Of a DNA stretch of 64,000 bases, positions 41,088 to 50,093 are shown piece by piece. This stretch comes from Desulfovibrio aminophilus DSM 12254 (lineage in GTDB: Bacteria > Desulfobacterota > Desulfovibrionia > Desulfovibrionales > Desulfovibrionaceae). The stretch spans positions 124,001 through 188,000 of the forward strand of contig NZ_AUMA01000010.1 in assembly GCF_000422565.1 (NCBI RefSeq), in the 5' to 3' direction. The notes under the pieces were generated by a model. It made no database searches and had not been told where the DNA came from. It saw only the letters and a list, made by a program, of their open reading frames with translations. A program made the translations under genes and the position numbers. The first letter of the stretch is position 1; every line of letters begins with the position of its first letter.

Positions 41088-43235
41088 TCAGGACTTGAGA
41101 GAAAGCAGGGTCTGCATCATCTCGTCCGCCGTGGTCACGAGCTTGGCCGCCGCCGTGTAGGCGTGCTGGAACTTGATGAGGTTGGTCATCTCCTCGTCGA
41201 TGTTCACGCCCATGGCCTGCTGCTGCCTCTGGTCCAGGTCCGTGGCCAGGGCGTTGTTGAAATCATAGTTGTACTTGGCGGCGGCCGTGTCGGCGCCCAC
41301 CTCGCCCACCAGGCTGTTGTAGTACTCGGAAAAGGTCTGCGAGGTGCTGCCGTTGCGCAAGGTCGAGAAGCTCACGTCCTGTTCCGCCAGCTTGCCGAGG
41401 GCCAAGGCGATGGTGTTGTCGCCCTCGTTGGCCTCGCCCGCGCCGTTGACCCGGCCGGCGCACATGTAGTTCAGGTTCGAGCCCACCTTGTCCGAGACGG
41501 CGATATCCTGGGCCGTGGAGCCCTGGAAATAGACGTTCAGGCCAAGGGCCGCCGTCAGCCCAGAGGAGTCCGTGCCGAAGGCGAATTGGTAGCCGTCCTT
41601 GGCCACGATGCGCAGCTGGTGGTTCACGATGTTGGCCGTCACGTAGCCGCCGAAGGACCGGTTCACGGCCGCGGCCGCATCCTCCAGGGTGTGCGTGCTG
41701 GGATCGAAATTCTGAATCCCGGGCGCGTCGCTCCAGTCCAGGGCCGCGCCGGAGACCAGAAGTCCGGTGTCGGCGTTGTAGACGTAGAACATGGAACTGC
41801 CGGACTGAAGCTTGTCGCCGAAGACCAGCCCGGTGGAGTCCTCGCCCAAGGGCCGGTCGTCGTGGGCCACGGAATAGGAGCCCTCGAGGTTGCCGAACTT
41901 CTCCAGACCACAGCCCTGGCTGTGCAGTCGATTCACTTCCCAGACCAGAGACTTGGACAAGGCGTCCAGCTTGTCCTGATAGCCACCCACGTAGTCGTCG
42001 CGGAAGTTGAACAGACCGGCCAGCGTGCCGCTGTTCAGGCGGCTGTTGTCCTCAGCGCCGTTGCCGTATTGCAACGGGGTGATGTTCTCCTTGGTGGAGG
42101 TGTTCTTCACCCAGTAGACGTTCTTCTTGGGGATGATGGTGAAGCGGTCGCCCTCGGCCATGGCCTGGGTCGGCGGGGTCAGGGGATCGCTCTCGTTGGC
42201 CGCGGTGTTGGGGTTGTCGGCGGTGCCGAACCACACCGTCAGACCGCCGATCTCGATCTTCCCGTCCTGGGGCCGGGCCGCGAAATGCTTCTCCTGTCCG
42301 TTCTCGTCCTCGAGCCAGGTCCGCCCCCCGTCCAGCGAGACCCGGAAGGTGGCGGCTCCGGCGCCGTTGCTCACCATGCCGCCGTCCACGCATTCCAGGG
42401 TGTACTCGTAGCTGTCGTTGCCCTCAAAGCAGACCTCGCCGTCGAAGTTGGACGTCGGGGTCAGGGAACGGCCGGTCTTGGGTGCGGAGAACTCCAGGGA
42501 ATAGTGCTCCACCCCGTCCACCAGAGGCTGGCCGCCCTTGGTGGTCACGGTGAGATTGCCCTTGCCGTTGTCGATGACGTTGATGCCCATGATCTGGTCC
42601 AGGGCCCGCAGCTTCTGCGTCCGCTGGTCATAGAGGCTGTTGGCGTTGTTGGACCCGGGCTGATCGTAGAGATTGAGCTGGCGGTTGATCTCCGCGATGT
42701 CCTTGATGAGCTGGTTGGCCGAGTCCACATCCTGGGCTATCATCCGGTCGGCCTGCTGCTGCAGCTTGGACAGATCGGAATCCGTCTGATGCAGGAGCGA
42801 GGAGAAGGTCGTGGTGGCGTTCAACAAATCCTGGCGCGTGCCGAAATCCTTGGGATTCTGACTCACCTTGGTCCAGGCGTTGAAGAACGCGGACATGGCG
42901 TTGCTGATGCCGTAGCCGTCGGACTCGTTGAACATCGTCTCCACGCTCTGCAGCGAGGCGTAAGTCGTATCCCAACGCGCGGTCAGGGCTGCCTGATCGT
43001 AATACAGACGCTCGACCATCTCGTCGAAATAGCGGACGACCTCCGTGGCCCTGACGCCGAGCCCCACCTGCCCGGGGGTGTAGTTGATGGCTCCGGCCTC
43101 GGTCAGGGTCACGGCCCGGCGGGCGTAGCCGGGAGTATCGACGTTGGCGAGGTTCTCGCCGGTGACCTGGATGCAGGCCTGATGCGCCTGAAGGGCGCTC
43201 CGGGCCATGTCGAGGATGGAGTTGGGGCCGAACAT
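41088..43235 (-). CDS. flgK: Flagellar hook-associated protein 1 FlgK
   Basis: A protein of 715 aa, longer than E. coli FlgK (547). N-terminus MFGPNSILDMARSALQAHQ, LANVDTPGYARRAVTLTEA and GVRATEVVRYFDEMVERLYYDQ (in part) and C-terminus GVNIDEEMTNLIKFQHAYTAA with LVTTADEMMQTLLSL are family signatures. The middle has DGGRTWLEDENG, matching the style of the FlgL insert. It caps the hook and joins the filament with FlgL. Directly follows the flgN-like gene. Confidence 0.94.
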   Translation of the reverse strand: MFGPNSILDMARSALQAHQACIQVTGENLANVDTPGYARRAVTLTEAGAINYTPGQVGLGVRATEVVRYFDEMVERLYYDQAALTARWDTTYASLQSVETMFNESDGYGISNAMSAFFNAWTKVSQNPKDFGTRQDLLNATTTFSSLLHQTDSDLSKLQQQADRMIAQDVDSANQLIKDIAEINRQLNLYDQPGSNNANSLYDQRTQKLRALDQIMGINVIDNGKGNLTVTTKGGQPLVDGVEHYSLEFSAPKTGRSLTPTSNFDGEVCFEGNDSYEYTLECVDGGMVSNGAGAATFRVSLDGGRTWLEDENGQEKHFAARPQDGKIEIGGLTVWFGTADNPNTAANESDPLTPPTQAMAEGDRFTIIPKKNVYWVKNTSTKENITPLQYGNGAEDNSRLNSGTLAGLFNFRDDYVGGYQDKLDALSKSLVWEVNRLHSQGCGLEKFGNLEGSYSVAHDDRPLGEDSTGLVFGDKLQSGSSMFYVYNADTGLLVSGAALDWSDAPGIQNFDPSTHTLEDAAAAVNRSFGGYVTANIVNHQLRIVAKDGYQFAFGTDSSGLTAALGLNVYFQGSTAQDIAVSDKVGSNLNYMCAGRVNGAGEANEGDNTIALALGKLAEQDVSFSTLRNGSTSQTFSEYYNSLVGEVGADTAAAKYNYDFNNALATDLDQRQQQAMGVNIDEEMTNLIKFQHAYTAAAKLVTTADEMMQTLLSLKS

Positions 43236-43751
43236 CTAGAGCCTCCCTGAAACCAGCGAGGGGGCGTTGGAGGCCCGGGCCATGCGGCCCTTGGCCGAAT
43301 AGGCCGTGCCCTTGGGCTGGATCTTCTCCTGCAGGAAGTTCAGAAGCTTGCGGCTTTGGTCGAAGAGCGCCAGAACCAGGTTCTGGTTCTTGGCCGCCTG
43401 CCGGGCGCAGAGCTGCTCCAGCCCGTCAAGCTTGAGGAGCAGGTCACGCAACGCGTCGCCCTCCTCCACCGGAACGGAGTCCAGAATCTCGCGCACACGC
43501 TTGGCCCCCGGGACGATCGACTGGACCTGGGAGCGCAGGCTCACCCGTTCCATGGCCAGCTGGCGCAACAACTCCTGGATGGATATCTCGATGCGGGAAA
43601 CGTCCTGGGGCTTGCCGCTCTTGAGGTAGGAAAATTCTTCATCCAGAAGTTCGGCCAGCAGGACGAGAGCCCGCTGCTGCCTGGACAAATTTTCCTGGAT
43701 TCTGCTCTCCATCCGCCCCTCCATCTGACAAACAAGCTGTCGGTTTTTCAT
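43236..43751 (-). CDS. flgN: FlgN-type flagellar export chaperone
   Basis: A protein of 171 aa if it starts at ATG 43751; ATG 43712 (MESRIQENLSRQQRAL) has a stronger ribosome site and may be the true start. It is a helical bundle with LAELLDEEFSYLKSGK and a C-terminal QNLVLALFDQSRKLLNFLQE, the FlgN pattern. The ending KGTAYSAKGRMARA is typical. FlgN keeps FlgK and FlgL unfolded for export; they follow directly. A sigma-54-like promoter lies about 60 bp upstream, inside the end of flgJ. Confidence 0.8.
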   Translation of the reverse strand: MKNRQLVCQMEGRMESRIQENLSRQQRALVLLAELLDEEFSYLKSGKPQDVSRIEISIQELLRQLAMERVSLRSQVQSIVPGAKRVREILDSVPVEEGDALRDLLLKLDGLEQLCARQAAKNQNLVLALFDQSRKLLNFLQEKIQPKGTAYSAKGRMARASNAPSLVSGRL

Positions 43752-43801
43752 GATGTTTCATCATCTTCCCGACAGTCTCGGATGGAAGCCGGCCGCCGGG
43801 G

Positions 43802-44803
43802 TCAACCGATCTTTGCAAGTTTGCGGCCAGGGCGTTGCGCTTCGGATTGCCGTCCCTGGTAAACGCGCACCCCGCCGGGCTGGGGAACGGAAACGGACGG
43901 CGCCGGGGAGGTGGCGGAAGATTCCGTTGGCGTCGCGGAGGGCGTGCCGCCGGATTCGATGTGCCGGATCAGGGCCTCCAGTTGCGAGGCCACCTGCGCG
44001 GGAGTCTCGGCCACCTGCGGCGTCCGCTGCGGAGGGGTTCCCGAAATCGAAGCGGCCGGGGTCGAAGCCTCCTGGGCGACCCGCTCCGGGGCCTGCATCC
44101 AGGTCTGCCCGCCGCGGCGGCTGGAACGGCCCAGGGCCATGGGTTCACCGGGACGGTGCAGAGGCTTCAGCTCGGTGTGGCGGCCCAGCGCCGTGGCGGA
44201 CGTCTCCCGGGCCGGACTCCGGCGGGGATCGCGGCCGGATTCGGCCAAGGACTTGACTCCGGCCTGGGCAGGCGCGGCGACTGCCGCGACCGCTTCCGCC
44301 CCGCCAGGCGACGCGGCCAGAGGATTCAACACGGCTGGATCGGCGAGCGGCCCCGCTGAAACGGAATCCGCTGCGGCCTGGTCCGGGACGGCCGCCCCTT
44401 CAGCGGCTTCCGGGGCCCGAGGCGCGGACATGCGTCCGGGCAAGGCCTCGCGCCCCATGTCCGCCAACCGCTGCTTGAGGTTGCCGTAGAGCATGTCGGC
44501 CAGGCCGATGCCGCCGGAGTCAGCCATCTTCTCGGAAAACGCCTGATCGAACATGGACAGGTAGGCGTCCTCCTGGGGACTGTGCAGATAGCCTTCCTTG
44601 GGCACGGTGGCGCGCATCTGCTCCCAGAGCTTGCCGAGGAACACGGCCTCGAAATTCCGGCAAGCCTTGCGCAGTTGCTTTTCCTTGGCCTCCGGGTCGG
44701 ACAGGCGCTTCTTCAGCGCGTCCATGGAAAGCTTGAACTGGACCAGATCCTGGTCCTTGAGCTTCTGCCCGGCCAGGGACGCGTCGGCTGCCGGCGTGGT
44801 CAT
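43802..44803 (-). CDS. flgJ: FlgJ-type rod-binding protein without a muramidase domain
   Basis: A protein of 333 aa. Residues 42-115 form the rod-binding domain: LRKACRNFEAVFLGKLWEQMR, DAYLSMFDQAFSEKMADSGGIGLADMLY in parts. The rest is low-complexity Ala/Pro/Ser/Gly linker with no peptidase M23 or muramidase domain, so it lacks the wall-cutting part of enterobacterial FlgJ. The C-terminal coding carries a sigma-54 promoter at 43814-43829. It would seed the rod in the periplasm. Confidence 0.85.
   Translation of the reverse strand: MTTPAADASLAGQKLKDQDLVQFKLSMDALKKRLSDPEAKEKQLRKACRNFEAVFLGKLWEQMRATVPKEGYLHSPQEDAYLSMFDQAFSEKMADSGGIGLADMLYGNLKQRLADMGREALPGRMSAPRAPEAAEGAAVPDQAAADSVSAGPLADPAVLNPLAASPGGAEAVAAVAAPAQAGVKSLAESGRDPRRSPARETSATALGRHTELKPLHRPGEPMALGRSSRRGGQTWMQAPERVAQEASTPAASISGTPPQRTPQVAETPAQVASQLEALIRHIESGGTPSATPTESSATSPAPSVSVPQPGGVRVYQGRQSEAQRPGRKLAKIG
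43814..43829 (-). promoter_or_regulatory. Sigma-54-type promoter inside flgJ, ahead of flgN-flgK-flgL
   Basis: Minus strand TGGCCGCAAACTTGCA: GG-N10-GC spacing, TTGCA as -12. It is inside the last codons of flgJ and about 60 bp upstream of the flgN start. It would give the hook-junction genes their own sigma-54 start. The -24 half (TGGCCGC) is a weaker match than the one at flgF. Confidence 0.6.
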
Positions 44804-44804
44804 G

Positions 44805-45941
44805 CTAGATCACCTCCAGGTCGGCATGCAGGGCGCCGGCCGACTTGAGCGTGCGGATGATGGAAATGAGGTCGCGCGGAGTGGCGCCGATGGAGTTCAG
44901 CCCATCCACCAATTCCTGAAGCGTGGCTCCCTCCACCAGCATCAAACGGTTGTTCTGCTCGTTCACGGAAACGTTCGTCTGCGGCGTGGTCACGGTCCGG
45001 CCCTGGGAGAACGGCCCGGGCTGGCTGACCTGCTGGCTCTCGCTGATGACGATCTGGAGGTTGCCGTGGGCCACGGCCACGCGCGACAGACGCACGTCGT
45101 TGCCGACCACCACGGTGCCGGTCTTCTCGTCCACCACGACCTTGGCCCGGGCGTCCGGGCTCACGTCCAGGTTCTCCAGGGAAGCCATGAGCGGGACCAT
45201 GTTGCCCCGGAAACGATCGGGCACGGACAGCTCGATGGTCGAGGCGTCCTGAGCCCTGGCGTAGCCGCCGCCCAGGCTGGAGTTGATGCGGTTGACCACC
45301 TGCATGACGGTGCTGAAGTCGCCGTTGTTCAGGCTGAGCGTCATGCTCTCCTGGCTGTTGAACTTGAAGGGCACGCCCCGCTCAACCACCGCCCCGTTGG
45401 GAATGCGGCCCACGGTGGCGATGTTCTTCTGGGCCGTAGCCGCCTCGCCGGAGGCCGAAAAGCCGCCGATGGTCAGCGGCCCCTGGGCCAGGGCGTATAT
45501 CTGTCCATCCACGCCCTTGAGCGGGGTAAGCAGGAGCACTCCGCCCAGAAGACTCTTGGCGTCTCCCAGGGAGGATACGGCCACGTCCAGGTTGGAGCCC
45601 GGCTTGGCCGCCGCGGACATCTTGGACGTGACCATGACCGCGGCCACGTTCTTGGGCTTGATCTTGGTGGGGTCCACCTGCACGCCCATCTTGTCCAGCA
45701 TGTTGACCATGGAACGGACGGTGAAGGCGGAACTCGTGCCGTCGCCGGTGCCGGAAAGGCCGACCACCAGGCCGTAGCCCACCAGCTCGTTGGTGCGCAC
45801 ACCGCTGAAGGTGGCGATGTCCTTGAGCCGCACGGCCAGGGCGGGAGCCACCAGGGCCGCGCACAGCAAGGCGGCCAGGACCAGCACCGCGGCCTGCCGG
45901 CCGGGACGGAAAAAACTCATGCGTTCATGCGAGGCGTTCAT
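44805..45941 (-). CDS. flgI: Flagellar P-ring protein FlgI
   Basis: A protein of 378 aa with a signal peptide ([18 protein letters not shown]) and the FlgI core [33 protein letters not shown] (in part), [21 protein letters not shown], and [30 protein letters not shown] (in part). It forms the periplasmic ring round the rod. Start ATG 45941 has GGAGAAGG upstream. Confidence 0.96.
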   Translation of the reverse strand: MNASHERMSFFRPGRQAAVLVLAALLCAALVAPALAVRLKDIATFSGVRTNELVGYGLVVGLSGTGDGTSSAFTVRSMVNMLDKMGVQVDPTKIKPKNVAAVMVTSKMSAAAKPGSNLDVAVSSLGDAKSLLGGVLLLTPLKGVDGQIYALAQGPLTIGGFSASGEAATAQKNIATVGRIPNGAVVERGVPFKFNSQESMTLSLNNGDFSTVMQVVNRINSSLGGGYARAQDASTIELSVPDRFRGNMVPLMASLENLDVSPDARAKVVVDEKTGTVVVGNDVRLSRVAVAHGNLQIVISESQQVSQPGPFSQGRTVTTPQTNVSVNEQNNRLMLVEGATLQELVDGLNSIGATPRDLISIIRTLKSAGALHADLEVI

Positions 45942-45964
45942 GTCTGCCCTTCTCCACCTTCGGT

Positions 45965-46654
45965 TCAGTAAGGCCAGAGGTTGTCCAGGATGCGCGCGAG
46001 CCAGCCGGGCTTCTGCTTGTCAGCCACGATGCCCTCGCCGTAGACCTCGATCTGGGCCTGGGCCAGGTTGCTGGACGGCACGGTGTTGTCGGACGAGATG
46101 TCACGCTGGCGCACGAGTCCCCGCACCACCAGTATCTGGTTCTCGTCGTTGACCCGGATCTGGCGCGCGCCCTCCACCTGCATCACCCGGCCCGGCAGCA
46201 TGCGCACGATGCGCGTGGCCACGGTGGTGGTGAAGTAGGAGTCGCGCTTGGTCTCGCCCGAACCGGTGAAGTCGTTCTTGTTCGTGGTGTTGAACTGCGC
46301 GCCCGCGGTCAGGCCCAGCGGCCGCGTGACGATGCCGCCGAGACCGGCGCCCGGCATGGCCGAGGCGCTGATGTCCGTGGTTCCCTCGCGGGTGGCCGTG
46401 GTGGTGGCCTTGTTCTTGGCCGAGGTGGTCTCGGAGACCACGACCATGACGATGTCGCCCACCCGGGTGGCCCGGTTGTCGTCATAGAGGTATTCGGCCC
46501 CGCCCGCGCTGAAGAGCGACCCCGGATTGTCCTGGGGTTCCGGTTCCTCGATCATGGGCTGGGTCAATTCTGGCATGGTCGTGGGATGGCGGCTCGGGGC
46601 GCATCCGGTGGCCAGCAGGGCCAGGGCGGCGAAACACAGGACGGGCTTGTTCAT
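45965..46654 (-). CDS. flgH: Flagellar L-ring protein FlgH
   Basis: A protein of 229 aa. The lipobox LATGC at residues 14-18 makes it an outer-membrane lipoprotein, as FlgH is. [36 protein letters not shown] (in parts), [22 protein letters not shown] (in part) and [19 protein letters not shown] are family blocks. It makes the outer-membrane ring in line with FlgI. Confidence 0.96.
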   Translation of the reverse strand: MNKPVLCFAALALLATGCAPSRHPTTMPELTQPMIEEPEPQDNPGSLFSAGGAEYLYDDNRATRVGDIVMVVVSETTSAKNKATTTATREGTTDISASAMPGAGLGGIVTRPLGLTAGAQFNTTNKNDFTGSGETKRDSYFTTTVATRIVRMLPGRVMQVEGARQIRVNDENQILVVRGLVRQRDISSDNTVPSSNLAQAQIEVYGEGIVADKQKPGWLARILDNLWPY

Positions 46655-46670
46655 GACGTTCTCCGGTCTC

Positions 46671-47663
46671 CTACCTGACCGCCACGGTATGGGCGTCGAT
46701 GACCGTGGCCAGGATTTCCTTTTTTGTTTGCAAATTGCGCACCGTGACCATCTGGCCGACGTCGGCGTCGCTCAGGGCCTCGGCCTTGACCGCCACCTGA
46801 ATCCGCTCGCCGTGGTACACAAGCATGACCCGCCCCCCCTTGATCACCGCCGGAAGGGGCTCCAGGCTGGACATGGTGATGGGCTGGCCCTGGCCCACCG
46901 GCCTTGCGACGCGCCAGGGACCGCCCCGGCCGTCCCAGACGTCCGGCAGGTAGGCCACGTTCTTGCGCAGGAAGGTCACGTCGGCCGGATCCAGGGGGCG
47001 CATGCGGTTGAGCGGCCTGGACGCGCTCGGCACCGCCTTCCAGAGGTCCAGGAAGACGCTGGCGGCCAGCCGCCTGACGACCTTGCCGTCGGGCGTGACC
47101 ACCTTCAGACGCAGGTTCACCCGTCCGGGCTTCAACGGCCCGGGAAGTTCCATCTCCACATGGTCATATTGATTGTCCAAAAAGACGTTCTCGGGAAGGC
47201 GGAAATCCCTGAACTCGGCCTCGCCGCCGAGCCCGGCCGCCCGAGGAGTCAAAAAGGCGACGGTCTGCCGCTCGATCTCGAAACGATCCACCAGGGCGCC
47301 GCCGTACTGCACCGTCAGCTGACTGGGCAGGGCCCATGTCCTGGTGGCGACCTCGGGCACGTAATGCCGCAGGAGTTGCTCCAACTGGTCCCGGGACACG
47401 CTGGTCTGGCGTCCCGGGCGTTCGGCGTTGCGCCACAGCTCCCGGGTGCTCAGGCGCTCCCAAACTCCCGCGGGGGGGGCGCCGCGCACCTCCGCGATCT
47501 CGGAAAGCAGAAGGCGGGGGCCATAGGTGCAGGCGGCCTCCTTGACCACGATGCGCCAGCCGGACCCTTCCGCGGCGAAGGCCGCGCCGCAGAGCAGCAG
47601 GCTGAACAGCCCCACAGCCAGCGCCCGCCGCGCCGTCCCGATCATGCCGCTTCCGTTCATCAT
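46671..47663 (-). CDS. flgA: P-ring assembly chaperone FlgA
   Basis: A protein of 330 aa, longer than enterobacterial FlgA (about 220) as is usual in deltaproteobacteria. A signal peptide ends AAFAAEGS. The C-terminal SAF domain has RPLNRMRPLDPADVTFLRK, PVGQGQPITMSSLEP and VRNLQTKKEILATVIDAHTV. FlgA helps FlgI fold in the periplasm. It sits between flgG and flgH. Confidence 0.9.
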   Translation of the reverse strand: MMNGSGMIGTARRALAVGLFSLLLCGAAFAAEGSGWRIVVKEAACTYGPRLLLSEIAEVRGAPPAGVWERLSTRELWRNAERPGRQTSVSRDQLEQLLRHYVPEVATRTWALPSQLTVQYGGALVDRFEIERQTVAFLTPRAAGLGGEAEFRDFRLPENVFLDNQYDHVEMELPGPLKPGRVNLRLKVVTPDGKVVRRLAASVFLDLWKAVPSASRPLNRMRPLDPADVTFLRKNVAYLPDVWDGRGGPWRVARPVGQGQPITMSSLEPLPAVIKGGRVMLVYHGERIQVAVKAEALSDADVGQMVTVRNLQTKKEILATVIDAHTVAVR

Positions 47664-47668
47664 TCCTT

Positions 47669-48451
47669 CTAGCGCTTGATGTTGATGGCCGTCTGCAACA
47701 AGGCGTCGGCCGTGGTGATGGCCTTGGAGTTGACCTCGTAGGCCCGCTGCCCCACGATGAGGCCGACCATCTCGTCGACCATCTCCACGTTGGACATCTC
47801 CAGGAAGCCCTGGGCCAAGGTGCCGAAGTTGTCGTCGCCGGGCGTGCCCTGCTGGGCCGGGCCGGAGGCCTCGGTCTCGGTGAACAGGTTTCGGCCCACG
47901 GCGTTCAGGCCTGCCGGGTTGATGAAGGTGTAGACGGGGATGTCCGCTGCGGCCAGTTCCTGGCCGTTGCGGTCCAAGGCCGAGATGTGCCCGCGCTCGG
48001 TGATGACCACGTTCACCGTATCCTGTGGCACGGTGAACTCGGGCTGGAGGGCATAGCCGTTGGCCGTGACCACGCGGCCCTCGTTGTCCAGCTTGAAGGC
48101 CCCGGCGCGGGTGTAGACGTCCTGGCCGTTCTGGTCCAGGAGGAAGAATCCGTCACCCTCGATGGCCATGTCCAGGGGATTGCCGGTATTCTGGAAGTCT
48201 CCCTGGGTGAAGAACTTGTGCACGGTCACCGGCCGCACGCCCATGCCCACCTGGAGGCCTGTCGGGATGCGGTTGCCGCCCTCGTTCACGGACCCCGCGA
48301 TGCGCAGGGTCTGATACATGAGATCCTCGAATTCGGCACGGCTTTTCTTGAAGCCCGTGGTGTTCACGTTGGCCAGGTTGTTGGACATCACGTCGATGTT
48401 GGTCTGCTGGGCGACCATGCCGGTGGCCGCCGTCCACAAGGAACGCATCAT
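47669..48451 (-). CDS. flgG: Distal rod protein FlgG
   Basis: A protein of 260 aa (E. coli 260). MMRSLWTAATGMVAQQTNIDV, NNLANVNTTGFKKSRAEFEDL and the C-terminal GLIVGQRAYEVNSKAITTADALLQTAINIK (in part) are diagnostic. It builds the distal rod. Follows flgF by 24 bp. Confidence 0.97.
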   Translation of the reverse strand: MMRSLWTAATGMVAQQTNIDVMSNNLANVNTTGFKKSRAEFEDLMYQTLRIAGSVNEGGNRIPTGLQVGMGVRPVTVHKFFTQGDFQNTGNPLDMAIEGDGFFLLDQNGQDVYTRAGAFKLDNEGRVVTANGYALQPEFTVPQDTVNVVITERGHISALDRNGQELAAADIPVYTFINPAGLNAVGRNLFTETEASGPAQQGTPGDDNFGTLAQGFLEMSNVEMVDEMVGLIVGQRAYEVNSKAITTADALLQTAINIKR

Positions 48452-48475
48452 GGGAAAGTCCTCCGTTGCTGCATG

Positions 48476-49258
48476 CTAGACGACGCTGCCGACCTTGTCG
48501 GTGACCGTCCTGTCCATCTCGCTGGTGCCGCTGATCATCCGCTGGTACATCTCGAAGGCCCGCTGCACCTCGATCATGGCCACCATCTCGGTGACCACCT
48601 CCACGTTGGCCTTCTCGATGTAGCCCTGCTCCACCCTCGTCTCGGGCGGCACGGGCGTCTCCGTGGCCTTGGCCCCGGGCCGAACGCGGTAGAGATTGTT
48701 GCCGACCTTCTCCAGGGCCGTGGGGTCGTCCACCGTGACCACGTCCAGGATGTTGGTCACCGCCCCGTCCACCGAAACCTGGCCCTGGGAGTCGATGATC
48801 ACGTTGCCGGCCCCGGGCAGGAGCAGCGGCCCGCCCTGGCCCAGAAGTTCGTAGCCCTGTTCGCTGATGATCCCCCCCTCGGCGGTGAGCTGGAAGCTCC
48901 CCGAGCGGGTCAGAAAATCGCCGTCCGGGGTGCGCAGCTTGAAGAAGCCTTCCCCGGAAATGGCCAGGTCCAGAGGATTTCCCGTCATCTGCAGGCTGCC
49001 CTGACTGAAGTCCGTGCGCTGCTCCGAAAGTCGGGGTTTGGCCATGACGTCGGGCTTGGGCCAGAGATTTTTGTCGCGGAGATAAGACCTTGAATCCACC
49101 AGATAATCATGTGCAAAACGTTGGAAGGTGTCGTGGAAGGCCACCTGGTCCTTCTTGTAGCCCGTGGTGTTGGCGTTCGCCAAATTATTGGCGATGAGTC
49201 CGAGCTTGTGCTCATTGGACATGGCGCCGAAAAGCGCGCTGTACGTGCTGTCCCTCAT
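48476..49258 (-). CDS. flgF: Proximal rod protein FlgF
   Basis: A protein of 260 aa starting MRDSTYSALFGAMSNEHKL, with ANNLANANTTGYKKDQVAFHD, LDLAISGEGFFKLRTPDGD and C-terminal VATEMVAMIEVQRAFEMYQRM-like block (VTEMVAMIEVQRAFEMYQ). It forms part of the proximal rod. First gene of the leftward operon; a sigma-54 promoter lies 30 bp upstream and AGGAGGTCGCCC precedes the ATG. Confidence 0.96.
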   Translation of the reverse strand: MRDSTYSALFGAMSNEHKLGLIANNLANANTTGYKKDQVAFHDTFQRFAHDYLVDSRSYLRDKNLWPKPDVMAKPRLSEQRTDFSQGSLQMTGNPLDLAISGEGFFKLRTPDGDFLTRSGSFQLTAEGGIISEQGYELLGQGGPLLLPGAGNVIIDSQGQVSVDGAVTNILDVVTVDDPTALEKVGNNLYRVRPGAKATETPVPPETRVEQGYIEKANVEVVTEMVAMIEVQRAFEMYQRMISGTSEMDRTVTDKVGSVV

Positions 49259-49288
49259 GGGCGACCTCCTTCTGTACGCCGCAGAGAA

Positions 49289-49304
49289 TGCAATATGCGG
49301 GCCA
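49289..49304 (-). promoter_or_regulatory. Sigma-54-type promoter of the flgF operon
   Basis: Minus strand TGGCCCGCATATTGCA: TGGC with GG at -24, TTGCA at -12, exact GG-N10-GC spacing, followed by T. It lies 31 bp upstream of the flgF ATG, leaving a short leader. It agrees with sigma-54 control of class II/III flagellar genes. Confidence 0.8.
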
Positions 49305-49395
49305 GCTTTTTTTCAGTTTGGAACGGTGAAACACGCCGCTCAGAAAAACACTTCTTGACAACACTCCCCCTTCCTCTTAGAAGGTGACGTTTCGA

Positions 49396-49471
49396 GCGGG
49401 TGTAGCTCAGCTGGTAGAGTACAAGCTTCCCAAGCTTGGTGTCGCGGGTTCGATCCCCGTCACCCGCTCCA
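49396..49471 (+). tRNA. tRNA-Gly(CCC)
   Basis: A 76-nt cloverleaf: acceptor GCGGGTG with CACCCGC, D-arm AGCTCAGCTGGTAGAGT, anticodon stem CAAGC/GCTTG with loop TTCCCAA, T-arm GCGGGTTCGATCCCCGT and TCCA end with encoded CCA. A terminator follows at 49522. Confidence 0.97.
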
Positions 49472-49521
49472 AGGCCTCAACTTGAAACACTGCCTGAACC
49501 TCCGGTTCTTCTTTCGCGGGC

Positions 49522-49546
49522 GGGCCTATCGGCCCCCTTTTTTTTT
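49522..49546 (+). terminator. Intrinsic terminator between tRNA-Gly and rimP
   Basis: GGGCC, loop TATC, GGCCC, then CC and nine T residues. The stem is only 5 bp but pure GC with a strong U-run. It would limit readthrough of the tRNA into rimP. Confidence 0.7.
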
Positions 49547-49579
49547 CCGGAGCGGCAGGGCGGAACACACGGCGGAATC

Positions 49580-50041
49580 ATGGCCAGACACGGCCTCGCG
49601 GAACGCATCCTGGACTTGGCTCGGCCCCTGGCCGAGTCCCTCGGCATTTCCGTCTGGGGGCTGGAACTGGCCTCGGCCGGACGGCGAGCCCTGGTGCGCC
49701 TGTTCATCGAGGCCGAGAACGGAGCCAATGTGGACCAGTGCGCCGAGATGAGCCGGGGCCTGGGCGCGGCCCTGGAGGTGGAGGACGTGATGTCCGGGGC
49801 CTACGTCCTGGAGGTCTCCTCCCCAGGCCTGGAACGCCGGTTCTTCGATCCCGGCCAGCTGCCGCCCTACGTGGGTCGCATCCTGGACGTGAGCCTGCTC
49901 GAACCCCTGGACGGACGAAAGAACTTCCGGGGACGGCTGGCCCAGGCCCGTCCGGACGGTCTGGTCCTGGACGTGGACGGAGTCGCCTTCGATTTTTCCT
50001 GGGATCGGGTCAAGAAGGCCCGTCTCGTGCACGAATTCTAG
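49580..50041 (+). CDS. rimP: Ribosome maturation factor RimP
   Basis: A protein of 153 aa from ATG 49580, behind GGCGGAA. It has the RimP fold: VWGLELASAGRRALVRLFIEAENGANVDQCAEMSRGLG in parts, YVLEVSSPGLERRF, and FDFSWDRVKKARLV at the end. It acts in 30S assembly. First gene of the rimP-nusA-ylxR-infB unit. Confidence 0.94.
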   Translation: MARHGLAERILDLARPLAESLGISVWGLELASAGRRALVRLFIEAENGANVDQCAEMSRGLGAALEVEDVMSGAYVLEVSSPGLERRFFDPGQLPPYVGRILDVSLLEPLDGRKNFRGRLAQARPDGLVLDVDGVAFDFSWDRVKKARLVHEF

Positions 50042-50093
50042 ATCCCCAACCGCTCGGGACGAGGGGACCGGGCGGGGGCAGCGGAGGATTCCC

